Source of the DNA: Sabethes cyaneus
Lineage: Eukaryota; Arthropoda; Insecta; Diptera; Culicidae
Assembly (NCBI RefSeq): GCF_943734655.1
Contig: NC_071354.1
Coordinates: 7,720,001 to 7,784,000 of the forward strand
Reading direction: 5' to 3'
Length of the DNA: 64,000 nucleotides
Shown: positions 12,106 to 21,709 of the stretch, one piece after another
Numbering within the stretch: position 1 is the stretch's first letter
Layout: each line of letters opens with the position of its first letter
Notes under the pieces: generated by a model
What the model saw: the letters and a program-made list of their open reading frames with translations, nothing else
Databases searched by the model: none
Told to the model about the DNA's origin: nothing
Translations under genes and position numbers: made by a program

Positions 12106-12860
12106 GGGAATAACAATGTTTTTTTTTCGCATAGTGAATGGTATAACGACTATTTTTGTATGGTTTCCTTTGGTGGCATAAGCAATAGTCTCATAACTAA
12201 GCTGCGATAGCTTGTTAATGAATGTGACAGCCACCAGAACTATTTGTGGACTTCCTTTCATCGCCAAAATCGTGAGCGACGTCTCTCCCAATGATGCTAT
12301 GATTTCTCTGCTCGAAAACATTTCTTGAATCTTGCTCATTGTTGTGTGATCGATTTCATTTTGAAGGAGAACCACGCATGATTACACTACAACCGTAATA
12401 ATTAATGCGAAGGGCATGTTATCGAAAGCGCCTTCAATATTAAGGAAAGCACAAAATACCGTCTCTTGATATTTGAGTGTTTTCTCGATTAACTTTTCAC
12501 ACACAGTGCAATGCTGTTTCTGGAGATTTACCGTGTTGGTATGCATGTTGATTTCCACGCAACGGACTTTTTTTTGAAAATTCATTGCGGATATAGTTAT
12601 CCGCGATTTTCTCCATCAACTTGAGAAGCGTTGATGTCAGACTTATTGGTTTGAACGACTTATGCATGATTTCCTCTTTCTTATCTGCCTTAGTTATGCA
12701 TTTAGGTACATATTTGCCTACTTTTCGACAATTCCGGGATATGTCCCAAAGTGAATCTGGGAGCTCGGAAATTATAACGCGGCCCATTTTCTGTAAGGAT
12801 GTGGGTAGAATACCATCCGGATCTGGTGATTTTATTGGTACAAAAGAGCTAAGTGCCCAT
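12106..12860 (-). pseudogene. Reverse transcriptase relic of a second non-LTR family
   Basis: On the minus strand the frame from about 12850 reads SDPDGILP, then KSFKPISLTSTLLKLMEKI and NQHAYQHGKS, which match the fingers region of a non-LTR RT. After a frameshift comes FLNIEGAFDN, the palm block with the first catalytic Asp. Further on, SSREIIASLGETSLTI aligns with the usual sequence before the RT PQGG block, but that block and the YADD motif are degraded. The wording (KSF.PISLTS, FLNIEGAFDN) differs from the other RT relics here and resembles LOA/Jockey-type elements, though I cannot fix the clade. It lies directly against copy 1 of the 1.1-kb repeat and next to a MITE at 12915. Confidence 0.75.
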
Positions 12861-12914
12861 TTAATCGAATACTCGAATCAGCGTGCAAGCAGAGTCGAGT
12901 CGTCTGGCAATTAT

Positions 12915-13185
12915 GGGCCCTATTCTGTAAGTCACGTCGAGTGTCACTTTGCTCGACTAGTCGACTTTTGGTATTATGTAAGTCACATGCGACCCGGTTT
13001 TGTCGAGTAACTCGACTGAGTCCACCGCCAAAAAGCTAGTGACTAAACGGTTAGCAAGTGACGCCTGAGCTAGCTTTGTTTTGGGTGTGCATTGAGCCGC
13101 TATGCTGCCCGTTCTTCTTGCACTCGACACTCGACAGTGACTGAGTCGAGCCGAGTTGCTCGACGTGACTTACAGAATAGGGCCC
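12915..13185. mobile_element. 271-bp MITE with perfect 27-bp terminal inverted repeats
   Basis: The left end (12915-12941) begins gggccctattctgtaagtc. The right end (13159-13185) is its exact reverse complement over 27 bases. TAT flanks both sides (12912-12914 and 13186-13188), consistent with a 3-bp target duplication. The inside is rich in tcgac/gtcga motifs and has no coding frame. A perfect terminal match implies a fairly recent insertion. PIF/Harbinger-type elements duplicate 3 bp, but the superfamily is not proven from the ends alone. Confidence 0.85.
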
Positions 13186-13261
13186 TATGTAATGAGAATT
13201 CTAAAACAGCGAGGCCTAATTTCATGTGTCCACGTGTCCACAATGTGTCCACGTAACACAC

Positions 13262-13860
13262 GTTAACTGACTTCAAAGCCGCATACGATACTGTCAATCG
13301 AAACCAGCTATGGCAGATAATGCAGGAACACGGTTTTCCGGACAAACTGGCGCAACTGGTCAGAGCTAATTTGGAACGAGTTGTTGTTGTTGTTTGTTTC
13401 TTGCGCATCGCGGGTACACTCCCGAATCCCTTCTACGGATCCACTCTACGCCAAACTGAAAGCGGAGTCTAGGGGGATTGGGAGAAAAATAAATGCGTCG
13501 AAGATCAATTACATGAACCCAAGAGACTCAAAAAGAGACAACCCTGCACCTCCCGTGGACGGTAATCTTAACGGCGACGAACTTCCAGTGGTAGCTAAGT
13601 TCGTGTATTTAGACGACAGGCACTGCTTGAGGAGATTTCCATCGTACATTTGGCTAAAGTCGGTAAGCTACGGTCGGCTGGACACATCGTAAGGCTACCG
13701 GACGGCAGTGCAACGAAAATCGTTCTCTTCAGCATCCTCACCGCAACCCGGAACAGGCGATCGAAAACTACGTGCTCCTTCTGAAACGTCTGCAAAATTG
13801 GCGATTGGCCCGATTGACCCAAGATTTGACAAATAAGCCGTTCAATATGTCCCGCATTCA
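13262..13860 (+). pseudogene. Non-LTR retrotransposon endonuclease-RT relic, plus strand
   Basis: The plus strand reads DFKAAYDTVNRNQLW and then EHGFPDKLAQLV, the RT palm block and what follows. A deletion then removes the FADD region and the text resumes at LYAKLKAESRGIGRKINASK (about 13441-13500), the post-catalytic block. Another deletion leads to GKLRSAGHIVRLPDG (about 13660-13710), the C-terminal block. It belongs to the same family as the relic at 5359-6600. Stops and a GTT run (about 13381-13398) interrupt it. Confidence 0.75.
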
Positions 13861-14848
13861 TTCAGAAAAAATCTGGTCACTTTACTATTGGGCTACATTT
13901 TCGTAGAATAACATTTTTTTGATGAAAATTTAAACAAAATTTACAAAAAAAAAAATATCAAAATTCTGAAATTCATTTTTGTTCGTTCTTGGCTTACGCA
14001 CGAACTATCGAGCGATCATTTGCTTCCGTTTATCGTTATCGGTTATCGACTGTAATAACTCAATTTGCTTTTCATACTTGCTCAGGCCCTACGAAGTAGC
14101 TACTAGTTGTTTCTCCGCCGGAACCAGTATCGGTTTTTGGGAAACCAAGACCTTTTTCTTCACTTTCATGTTGAATGCGCCTTACTTTACTATTACATAC
14201 GCGTTTCAATTAGAAATCCCACAGCACAAACTACGGAAAACATACTTGCGCTATATCTCACTGATCGCACTGATCACATTACTTACACCGATAAGAAATC
14301 GCGCACCACTAAACTCACTTTCGTTATTTTACTCATAAAACTTGGCGGTGCCACACAGATTGCCATGAATGGCACGATCATCAATCACTCACTCACACTC
14401 ACCCTATTTGCTTCGGCTTTTACCGTTTTTTTCCTTCTGCGTCTGCCAGAAACCCACGCGCTAAGCTGCATTTTCACTAGAATAGCCTAATTTTTTCAAT
14501 AGCCAACTTTATCCCCCCGCTAACTTTTGCCTTTACCAGCAACTGGCTTGAATATGACTCGGGAGGCAACTTTTCTTCATCTCACTACACACCAAAAATT
14601 ATATAAAATCACATTTCAGCCGAACCGCGGGTCGAACACACGTAATTTACTTCCGTTCAAATCGCCTTCAACAAAGGCGAAGTTAGTCAAATTTCTAGGT
14701 GTCCGATACTTATCTTACGACTCCACTAACGCACTTTAATTGGACTAAACTCTGAAATAACTAGTCTTTCCGCAGACTTAGCTTCACCACGAATAGTGAT
14801 CAGCACACGCGATACCCGTCTATACCGTTCGAATGATCGGCTTGAACT
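13861..14848. other. Unclassified segment, possibly part of a mobile element
   Basis: Holds two overlapping plus-strand frames of 119 and 127 codons with no recognisable motif. The edge sequence actagaatagcctaa at about 14477-14491 resembles the tctagaatagg terminus at 14859, which may mean more element ends are present. Nothing firmer can be said. Confidence 0.35.
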
Positions 14849-15136
14849 GCGATTTTGGTCTAGAATAGGCCTTATTAACCCTCAATTGATCAACCGGGTA
14901 CACCTGTACCCTTTTCATACTTCAGACTTCGATTTCGGCATGTTCTTTTTGAAATAATGTCTAAACGCTTCTGTTCCTCGTTATTTAGACGAATTTGAAT
15001 AAATTCCATTATTTATTTAGAAACATGTTGAAAAAAAATTTTGAGTTTTAGGCCGTCAAAGTCTAATACCCCGATTTTGATCAACCGGGTGCAGGTGTAC
15101 CTAGGCCGTCCCTTATTTTAACAAAATTGACCTAGC

Positions 15137-15275
15137 GATGAGCTCAATATCACAAAATGTTCGGTCTGACGTGCAGAGGAAGATGATATGTTCTTTAGGT
15201 TATATAATAACGTTAAGTGGTCCCCAATTCCTTAAATACATAGTTATACGAGCGACCTTCAACATAATGACAAGC
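15137..15275. repeat. Left inverted repeat of the transposon
   Basis: Matches the reverse complement of 17753-17892. The block with cgttaagtggtcccc (about 15210-15224) is also mirrored a second time further right, at 17985-18055. Confidence 0.75.
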
Positions 15276-15505
15276 ACGCTACTGTAATTGTACGTTTAAT
15301 AAGTGTCAATACGAAAACGCAAACACGAATAGCCTGTGTGTATCTGTGTGAATTAATGAAAATAAGTTCTTTGATCTGATACCGCTCTCACTAATACAGA
15401 TATCATCACATGACACCTGACATGAAATCGAACTATTTCTTCGGCGCGTGTGTTTCGTTTTTGCTATCGTTGCCAATATTTATCGAAATATTTCGAGTAG
15501 TAACA

Positions 15506-17654
15506 ATGTCGCGTAAGCTAAGAAGTGATAGTATTGTGAAATTTGTTGGACCTCAATGCGAATTTATAAGTGGTGCGCGTCTCCCCACGATACGCCAAGT
15601 ATTGGCTACGTTTTATTACCAGCTCCGATCGGCAAAACCTCCACTTAAAGTGAGTGCGAAGAACGCCGTTAAGCAAGTGTTGTGCTACTTGCAGAAAACG
15701 AAAATACCAATAATCCAGGAAGCCCATTGCATTACGAAAATCTTATCCCTCCATGCTGAATTATCGGCACTCTGCAAGCAAACATCACGAAAGGAGAGCA
15801 AAACGCAACATAATCGAGAGACTCTCTTCTGCAAAAAGCTTCTGCAGCATTACAACATTTTCAAACTGCAGCCAATACCGTGGTTCTCTACACATCTAGT
15901 GAAGATGAAGACTCTGATGATGCAACCGATGGAGACGAATATCGTGTATCGACAGAATCTCCACAAAGACGCAGAGGAACACAGAATGTTGTGACCCCAG
16001 AATTGGCACAGGCTCTTCACGCTGCAAAGGTTAGCACAGATTCTGCTCCAGTAATCTTGGCAGCAGCTGCTAAATCATTTGGTGTCGATATAAATAATAC
16101 AAAAATTAACCGTGCTGCCATTCACCGTGAGCGTGAGAAACACCGATCCAAGTCAGCCCAACAATTGATGGAGAATTTTGATCCAGATGATATTCTCACT
16201 GTTCACTGGGACGGTAAAGTGGTCAGTTCGCTGATAGGATCTAGTTGATCGACAAGCTGTGCTTGTGACAGGGAAAAGCACTACTCAGCTATTAGGAGTT
16301 CCATTCGTTGAAAAAGGAACAGGAAAGACCATTGCAGAAACTGTGCATGAATTGATCAAAAACTGGAAATTGACTGATCAAATCAAAGCGATGTCCTTTG
16401 ATGCCACCAACGTGAACACAGGTAATTATGGTTTTTTCAGTAGTATAATATAAATTTATAGTTTGTCAGAATTAAACGCAAACACACAAGATGATGAATG
16501 AAATATTGTAGCAAGTCGCGTGTAGCTAGTGATGAAATAGTAATTAATCACTAGATGTAATATTCAATATAGGATGGAAAAATGGAGCTGCATCGTGGAT
16601 TGAGCGGCTGCTTTAAACCAATCTCTTGTGGTTCTCTAGTAGGCACCACATATTGGAACTTCTGCTGGAAAGTGTCTTCTGTACCATAATGGGACCAACA
16701 ACTGGACCAGACGTTGCGTTGTACAAACAATTTCAAGAGCAGTGGAAATTGATTGACAAGGAGCGTTACGATGTACCACAGTTAACAGGCTTTCCATATT
16801 TCATAAGAATTCACAGATTGGATAGCCCAGAGATGACTATCTTGAGTTTTTGGAGCATGCTTTAATTTTTCTTGGCCACATTCCACCCAAAGGAGTTCGT
16901 TTTCGTACTCCAGGCGCCATTCACCACGTTCGATGGATGGCAAAAGCCATCTACAGTGTCAAGCGCACAGTTTTCTCAACCAATTTCCGGTTTATTTACT
17001 CTCTGCATGTTCATTGTGGGAGTGTACTTCGAAGCTTGGTTTTCCGCTCCTTTTTCAGCCTCTGCACTACGTAGTGACCTGAAGTTGCTCGCTGATCTGG
17101 AAAAATTCGGGTCTTACCACCCGGAAGCTTCTGCTGCTGCTCAACGAAAACTTTCATGCCACTTGTGGTATTCGAGCGAAGAATTGATAGGTTTGGCTGT
17201 ATTTAATACAGGTCTTTCGTTCGAAGAGCGAGAGAATATAGTTAAATCTATCTCGACGCGTCAAGGAAGTGATGATCCACCCAAAAAAAGAAATATTTTG
17301 GAAGTAAACGGATCACTTTCTGAACTCGCTACAACCAATACTGTTGAATTTTCTACAGTATTAGGGATTAATGCGGACTTTTTCGATCAACCGGCAGAGG
17401 AGTGGAGTACAAATGTTGAGTACCAAAAAGTAGAAGAAATCGTGAACAACCTTAAGGTAGTGAACGATATTGCGGAGAGAGCAACAAAATTAATGCAAGA
17501 CTACAACAGAAATGTTACCCAAAAAGAAAAGGCTTTTCAGAACTTGCTGCTAAATATTGAGGATTTTCGGAAGAAACTTCCACACAAACAGAAGGCTTCC
17601 CTACGTAACTTTGTAGGATCGCGAAATGAACTAATTTACTTACGTTTGAAATAA
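15506..17654 (+). pseudogene. DDE-type transposase pseudogene with one intron
   Basis: The start chosen is the ATG at 15506 (acaatgtcg; MSRKLRSDSI), preferred over the upstream in-frame ATG at 15410 because the extension looks like leader sequence. The frame runs to a shift near 15840, where an acidic stretch (SSEDEDSDD) follows. Then come HWDGK (about 16205), a shift near 16235, LLGVPF, and SFDATNVNTG (about 16395-16421). The two Asp motifs are plausible catalytic residues. A canonical GT-AG intron (16422-16572, 151 bp) restores G-WKNGAASWIERLL. A TAA at 16614 interrupts, then RHHILELLLESVF continues. Shifts near 16830 and 16985-17030 follow before the last long frame (EAWFSAPFSASALRSDLKLL onward), ending at 17654 with AATAAA overlapping the stop. 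About four shifts and one stop make it inactive. I recall similar uncharacterised proteins in other invertebrates but cannot name the superfamily. Confidence 0.75.
16422..16572 (+). other. Spliceosomal intron in the transposase pseudogene
   Basis: The exon ends AAC ACA G, followed by GTAATT. The next exon begins after TATAG with GATGGAAA. Joining them gives a phase-1 junction that continues the protein in the same reading sense (NTG to WKNGAASW). The intervening 151 bases are AT-rich and contain stops in the coding frame. Confidence 0.7.
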
Positions 17655-17752
17655 AACTAATTGATTTGAAAATGACACATGCGGTGACTGCCTCGATTTT
17701 TTGCTTGCTAGACCCTTTAGAAGTGCGCCCCCCCTGCAGTGAGCAGTAAAGA

Positions 17753-17892
17753 GCTTGTCATTACGTTGGAGGTCGCTCACTAATCTACTTACGGAGCGTT
17801 GGGGGACCACCTATTGTTATCATAGGGGTCTTAAAAGCATATCATCTTCCTCTGCACGACAGAACGAACATTTTGTGATGTTGAACTCATCA
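17753..17892. repeat. Right inverted repeat of the transposon
   Basis: Reverse complement of 15137-15275 with substitutions and small gaps; for example acgacagaacgaacattttg mirrors the left tgttcggtctgacgt region. Confidence 0.75.
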
Positions 17893-17984
17893 CTAAAATG
17901 AATAAAGGATGACCAAGCGTATGCACTATAGTGGCGTATTTGTCATTGTGTGGTGGATCCGGTTATTCACATAATTGTATCCAA

Positions 17985-18055
17985 AAGTCCGTTACGGGAC
18001 CACTTAACGTTATCGCAGGGACCTTAACAACACGTCATTTTAATCTGCATAAAAA
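17985..18055. repeat. Extra partial copy of the transposon inverted repeat
   Basis: The phrase gggaccacttaacgttat is the reverse complement of the left-arm phrase around 15207-15222, and adjacent bases also match. The right side therefore carries a second, outer copy of the repeat beyond 17753-17892, supporting a larger element boundary than the inner arms. Confidence 0.55.
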
Positions 18056-18914
18056 AACGAAAGCCCTGAAAAGCTAAAGCCCCATAAAGATACATTTATA
18101 GGGCTTTATGAGAAGTCTGGCCGAGAGCAAGACGCTGATATGTTTGAGACATTTCAATTCGAAAAAAAGAAATTTCGCAACATGAACGCAATAATTAAAA
18201 AAAATGTTTACCAACTATTTATTGGTTCAGGTGTCAAACGTTATATTGCGATTAGCGATAAACACAAAAGAAACTGAGATGCATGAGAGAGTAAGGTTGT
18301 TGTGTTCAGTAAATTTATTGTCGCGCAAAATTCAGCTATTACGGAAACGCACAATATGCGTTACGAAGTAACGACATCTGTTGTATTCAACAGGGAAACA
18401 TTGATAGTTTCAAGCATACTTTCACGCATGGCGCATGATGAAACACTTGCGCCAACTTCTGTTATTTATTATCAGAAACTAGAGGCGGTGTCCTATTGAG
18501 GGTTAAACTCGGGTGTGGAGTGAGTCCTGTTGCCGTTGCTTCACTCTGCTTGTGGCATATGTTGCTTAATAACATATAATTCCACAAAGATGATTATACT
18601 GCCGATACAATGTCCTGACGCCTGTGACTATTTTCGATTTTTCTTCTTCTAATTAATCGCATTTAATTGCGAATAAGGGATCTCTCCAGAAACCAATCAG
18701 AAACCGGTGGAATATAAAAAGCAAGTTGCTACTTGGTACGGTTTTCTAATCATTCTTTTAATCCGATATTCACAATTGTTCAAGAATTGGTTTCTTTTTT
18801 TCAACAATTTCTCGAAACGTCTTGTTCATTATGATTCTTGACCCTTTCCTTTCTTATTGCGAATTGATGGAGGCGCCTGGTTCATTTCGATTCTGTGAGT
18901 CTGTAAGCTATGAA
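18056..18914. other. Spacer, no gene supported
   Basis: Includes a small palindrome with aagccccataaag and ctttatagggcttt-like halves (about 18078-18112). It also contains the candidate right TTAA end of the transposon at 18503. No long open frame has recognisable content. Confidence 0.4.
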
Positions 18915-19649
18915 TTAAGGGGGCATAGTACTTTTTCAACTTAAAAAAATCGAAATTTTTTTTAATGATTATTTCGAAAGATTAACATTTTGACCATATG
19001 TGTTTCAAGTCATTTCAATGAATTCCAAAAATTGACAAAGTTACGGCTATTTGTACCGCGCATGTCTGGAGCGATTACACGGCGAATAAAAAGTTCAACG
19101 TCGTTTTCCTCGAAACCAGGTTTTGAAAGTCGGTACCATAAATATCTCAAGAACGGCTCAAGCAATTCTCATGATTCTTTTTTTGTTTTAAAGCCAACAA
19201 AATTATCTAGTGTTTGACTCATCCTTTTTTTGATATTACTATTTTTGTATTTTTTAGAAATGTTTAAAGTCAATTTTTTCGACAAAAAACCTTACTTTTA
19301 TGTTTGAATGTCCGCCACTTTGTTATCCGTTCGAATTTAAAAAAAGGATGGGTCAAACACGAGATAATTTAATATACTTTCATGTCGTTTTGGAATTTTG
19401 CAATTCGGTTAAGACCCCCAGCGCCAATCCATGGTACCGCAAATCATGTTTTTTTCGAACGATCATATTCAAGGAGCCGTAGGGGAGAGGGGAAGGGGTT
19501 TACATATGCAAACAAAATTGTAAATATTAGTATAAAGTGCAATGCTTGGAATGCAAAAAACCCGAATCGATTCGCTTTTCGCGTTATCGAGAATAAAATA
19601 TTTGAAATTAGGCAAAAAATATGGTGTAAAAAGTACTATGCCCCCTTAA
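18915..19649. mobile_element. 735-bp TTAA-flanked MITE-like element
   Basis: The left end ttaagggggcatagtactt and the right end aagtactatgcccccttaa are exact mirror images over 22 bases, counting the TTAA on each side (18915-18918 and 19646-19649). The element itself starts with ggggg. The interior is AT-rich with no transposase frame. TTAA duplication plus short ends places it with the TTAA-specific MITEs known in mosquitoes (piggyBac- or Kolobok-related); the autonomous partner is not in the window. Confidence 0.8.
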
Positions 19650-20154
19650 ATCGAAAATTATTAAACTTGTTGTCGGTTAACTGCATCGGTTATTATTATT
19701 TAAAAAGAAAAATAGAAGGGATGTGTTATGATCGTGGGCGCATGGTTGACGTAAGACTGCGTTAGGGCGTTTCATAATAGCATTATGCCATGTGGAATTA
19801 CCCCTGAAATGATAGCATAGGGTGTCATATCAATACTTTTCTATGGCGCTATTTAGAGGTTGCAAACTTTAGTTTTGTACAAACATTTTTTTTTTGAATA
19901 TTTTCAAAACAAATGAATGTTTCAAAGTAGGTAAAACTAGGTACGTAACTATTTTTTTTACACAATCTGCGAGATGTCCGGTATGATTCATGAAAAAATT
20001 ACTATGCTATGTCTGGTAACCATAGTTCATTAAATTCGGCAAAATTTTTAAACTTTTGGAAGTGTCAAAACAAGGTCAAAAAATCAAATAGTATCCCAGG
20101 GCAGCGTAGTTATACTGTACTAGCTGATTGGCCGATCTTTCTAAGACCCATTTA
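19650..20154. other. AT-rich spacer
   Basis: No recognisable gene. It is simple AT-rich sequence between the TTAA element and the dispersed repeat at 20155. Confidence 0.4.
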
Positions 20155-20305
20155 TCTCACAGCCACTTGTAACGAAAATTCTCAGAATGCAAGAAACAAA
20201 ACCTTTTTTCTTCATTTGAATGTGTCTACTCCCTTTGCCAGCTCTACCTCCCCAGCTGTCGACCAGCCACTTGAAAATCTGTCTTCTTTTCGGTAATCCC
20301 TATCA
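20155..20305 (+). repeat. Dispersed repeat shared with 53155-53335
   Basis: Shares the ordered phrases cacttgtaacgaaaattctc, aatgcaa.aaacaaaacc, tgtctact, agccacttg.aaatctg and cggtaatccctat with the segment at 53155-53335. In both places it is non-coding. At 53 kb it is followed by tandem ggagttat modules; here it is not. Confidence 0.65.
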
Positions 20306-20689
20306 AGCGAGCAACTAACATGTGACTACTCAAATTTTGGAATTTATTTCTCAAGCTGTCTTTGCCGAGATCCTTGTGCAATTCGTAGAAGTGTACAACG
20401 TGCTCGCGGAATGCTTCTTGTTTTGACGCCATTTTAAGCAAAATTTGGCAAGCATAAACAAAACAAAAAATACTTAGTTATCACCCGTTACTCTTCACTG
20501 ATATTCAATCGGCTGTTGAAATGTTTGCCGTTTCATTCAGAACTTGATTTGATATGCTCCTCTTCGTAAAAATATTTTTCGTGGTTTAACACTATGTCTG
20601 CATCTTCCAGGATTTCATTTTCATTTTTGTTCTCGCCCAAAGCTGTCCTATCTGCAATCATCTGTTGAATCATTTCCAAGCGTTACCTT

Positions 20690-21706
20690 ATGGCTGACAG
20701 TGGTACATCATCTTCATCGTCAAATTGTGGTTCCGCGTATACAATAACTTCCAGGGCTTGGCGATTGATTCAGCAGGAATTTCCTCCCACGCAACCCTTC
20801 CGCAACCCAGAATATGGTGTCGTCCTTGACATTGATGCGCTTGATGTTGTCTCCAAATTAACCAGGACGCCCGATGATCTCTCTCATCAGTTTCTGCTTG
20901 TTCTTAGGAAGAAGTTCTTAGTGCGTCGGAGCTACATACAGTGAGCGGAGCAATTGTCCAGCACCAAAATGGCACGGAGTGGTAGATTGGCAGATGTCAG
21001 ATAGTCGATCACTTTCGGTACGAATTCATGGAAAAACCATTCACGAAACAACCCACGCATTATTATAGCATGGCATATTCGCTCTTTATTACCTTTTCTA
21101 CCCGGGCCTGATGCTTAGGCGTGACTTACAAATGTGGATGAAAGAGTGCATCTGTAATACAATACACTCTCATCAGCGTTGAATATTTGTGCAGCGGTCA
21201 ATTCATTTTACCGAACCACTGACTGACGTAGGTTTCGATACTGGTAATGTCAGTAGATAGCTTTTCTCCGCAGATCTTAAGTAAACGAATGTTATGTCGT
21301 TGGATAACTTTTCCTAATCGTAACCGTAAATATGCACGAATAACTTCTTAGCTTGGCTAGCCAACATATTTTGACTGACAGGCATGTCCAGTAAAGGGTG
21401 GAACTTCTCACTAATTTTTTGTTCTTCATGCCTGGCAAATGCATACTACGATCTACTAGAGATGACGAAAAATTGGAATTCAATTCCATTATGTAGTTCA
21501 TTTAATTCAGTCCACTTAGGTATAATTATTTTTATTTGGTCGCGTAAATATACTACTACATACAATAAATATTGATAATCATATTGATTTTGGTTCAATT
21601 ATCGATCTGAAAAAATAAAAAAATATGGCTCGATTATTCGGAAGATTCAATTATCCAGAGTGATTTTTTCTTCAATATTCCGGGTAATCAAGTCCGACCG
21701 GTACTA
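20690..21706 (-). pseudogene. pogo/Tigger (jerky-like) transposase relic
   Basis: Translated on the minus strand with frame changes, the segment gives AAQIFNADES (first DDE Asp region), then PG.KGNKERI, MRGLFREWFFHEFVPKVIDY and LPLRAILVLDNCSAH, the second Asp block, in the order seen in Tigger/jerky-type transposases. The third acidic block is degraded. At 21675-21706 the minus strand begins with agtaccggtcggacttg, which looks like the terminal inverted repeat of this class (CAGT...CGG...ACT). No matching opposite end was found to the left, so the 3-prime end is lost. Several frameshifts and stops make it inactive. The family call rests on motif order and the end sequence. Confidence 0.7.
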
Positions 21707-21709
21707 AGA

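Larger units (their letters stand above)
15104..17917 (+). mobile_element. DNA transposon with about 140-bp inverted repeats and internal transposase
   Basis: Left arm 15137-15275 and right arm 17753-17892 match in inverted orientation with moderate divergence. Landmarks are atcacaaaatgttcg and gcagaggaagatgata at the outer side, gtggtcccc in the middle and cataatgacaagc at the inner side. Similarity continues weakly to about 15104 and 17917. A transposase pseudogene fills the interior in plus orientation, ending about 100 bases before the right arm. This is the most complete element in the window. Confidence 0.75.
14875..18506 (+). mobile_element. Candidate full extent of the 15-kb DNA transposon (TTAA-flanked)
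   Basis: TTAA followed by ccctcaat at 14875-14886 is mirrored by attgaggg followed by TTAA at 18495-18506. This would give a 3.6-kb element with a TTAA target duplication, short 8-bp ends and long subterminal inverted repeats. The 12-base match was found by looking, so chance cannot be excluded. The safer boundaries are the long inverted repeats at 15137 and 17892. TTAA insertion is known for piggyBac and Kolobok, but the transposase inside does not look like piggyBac to me. Confidence 0.35.

Noticed and set aside
20244..20441. 65-codon minus-strand frame starting MLKMASKQEAFREHVVHFYE, reminiscent of the N-terminus of mariner-type transposases
   Set aside because: Only about 25 residues look transposase-like and the second half lies in the dispersed repeat at 20155-20305. 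No catalytic part is nearby, so it is too weak for a feature.
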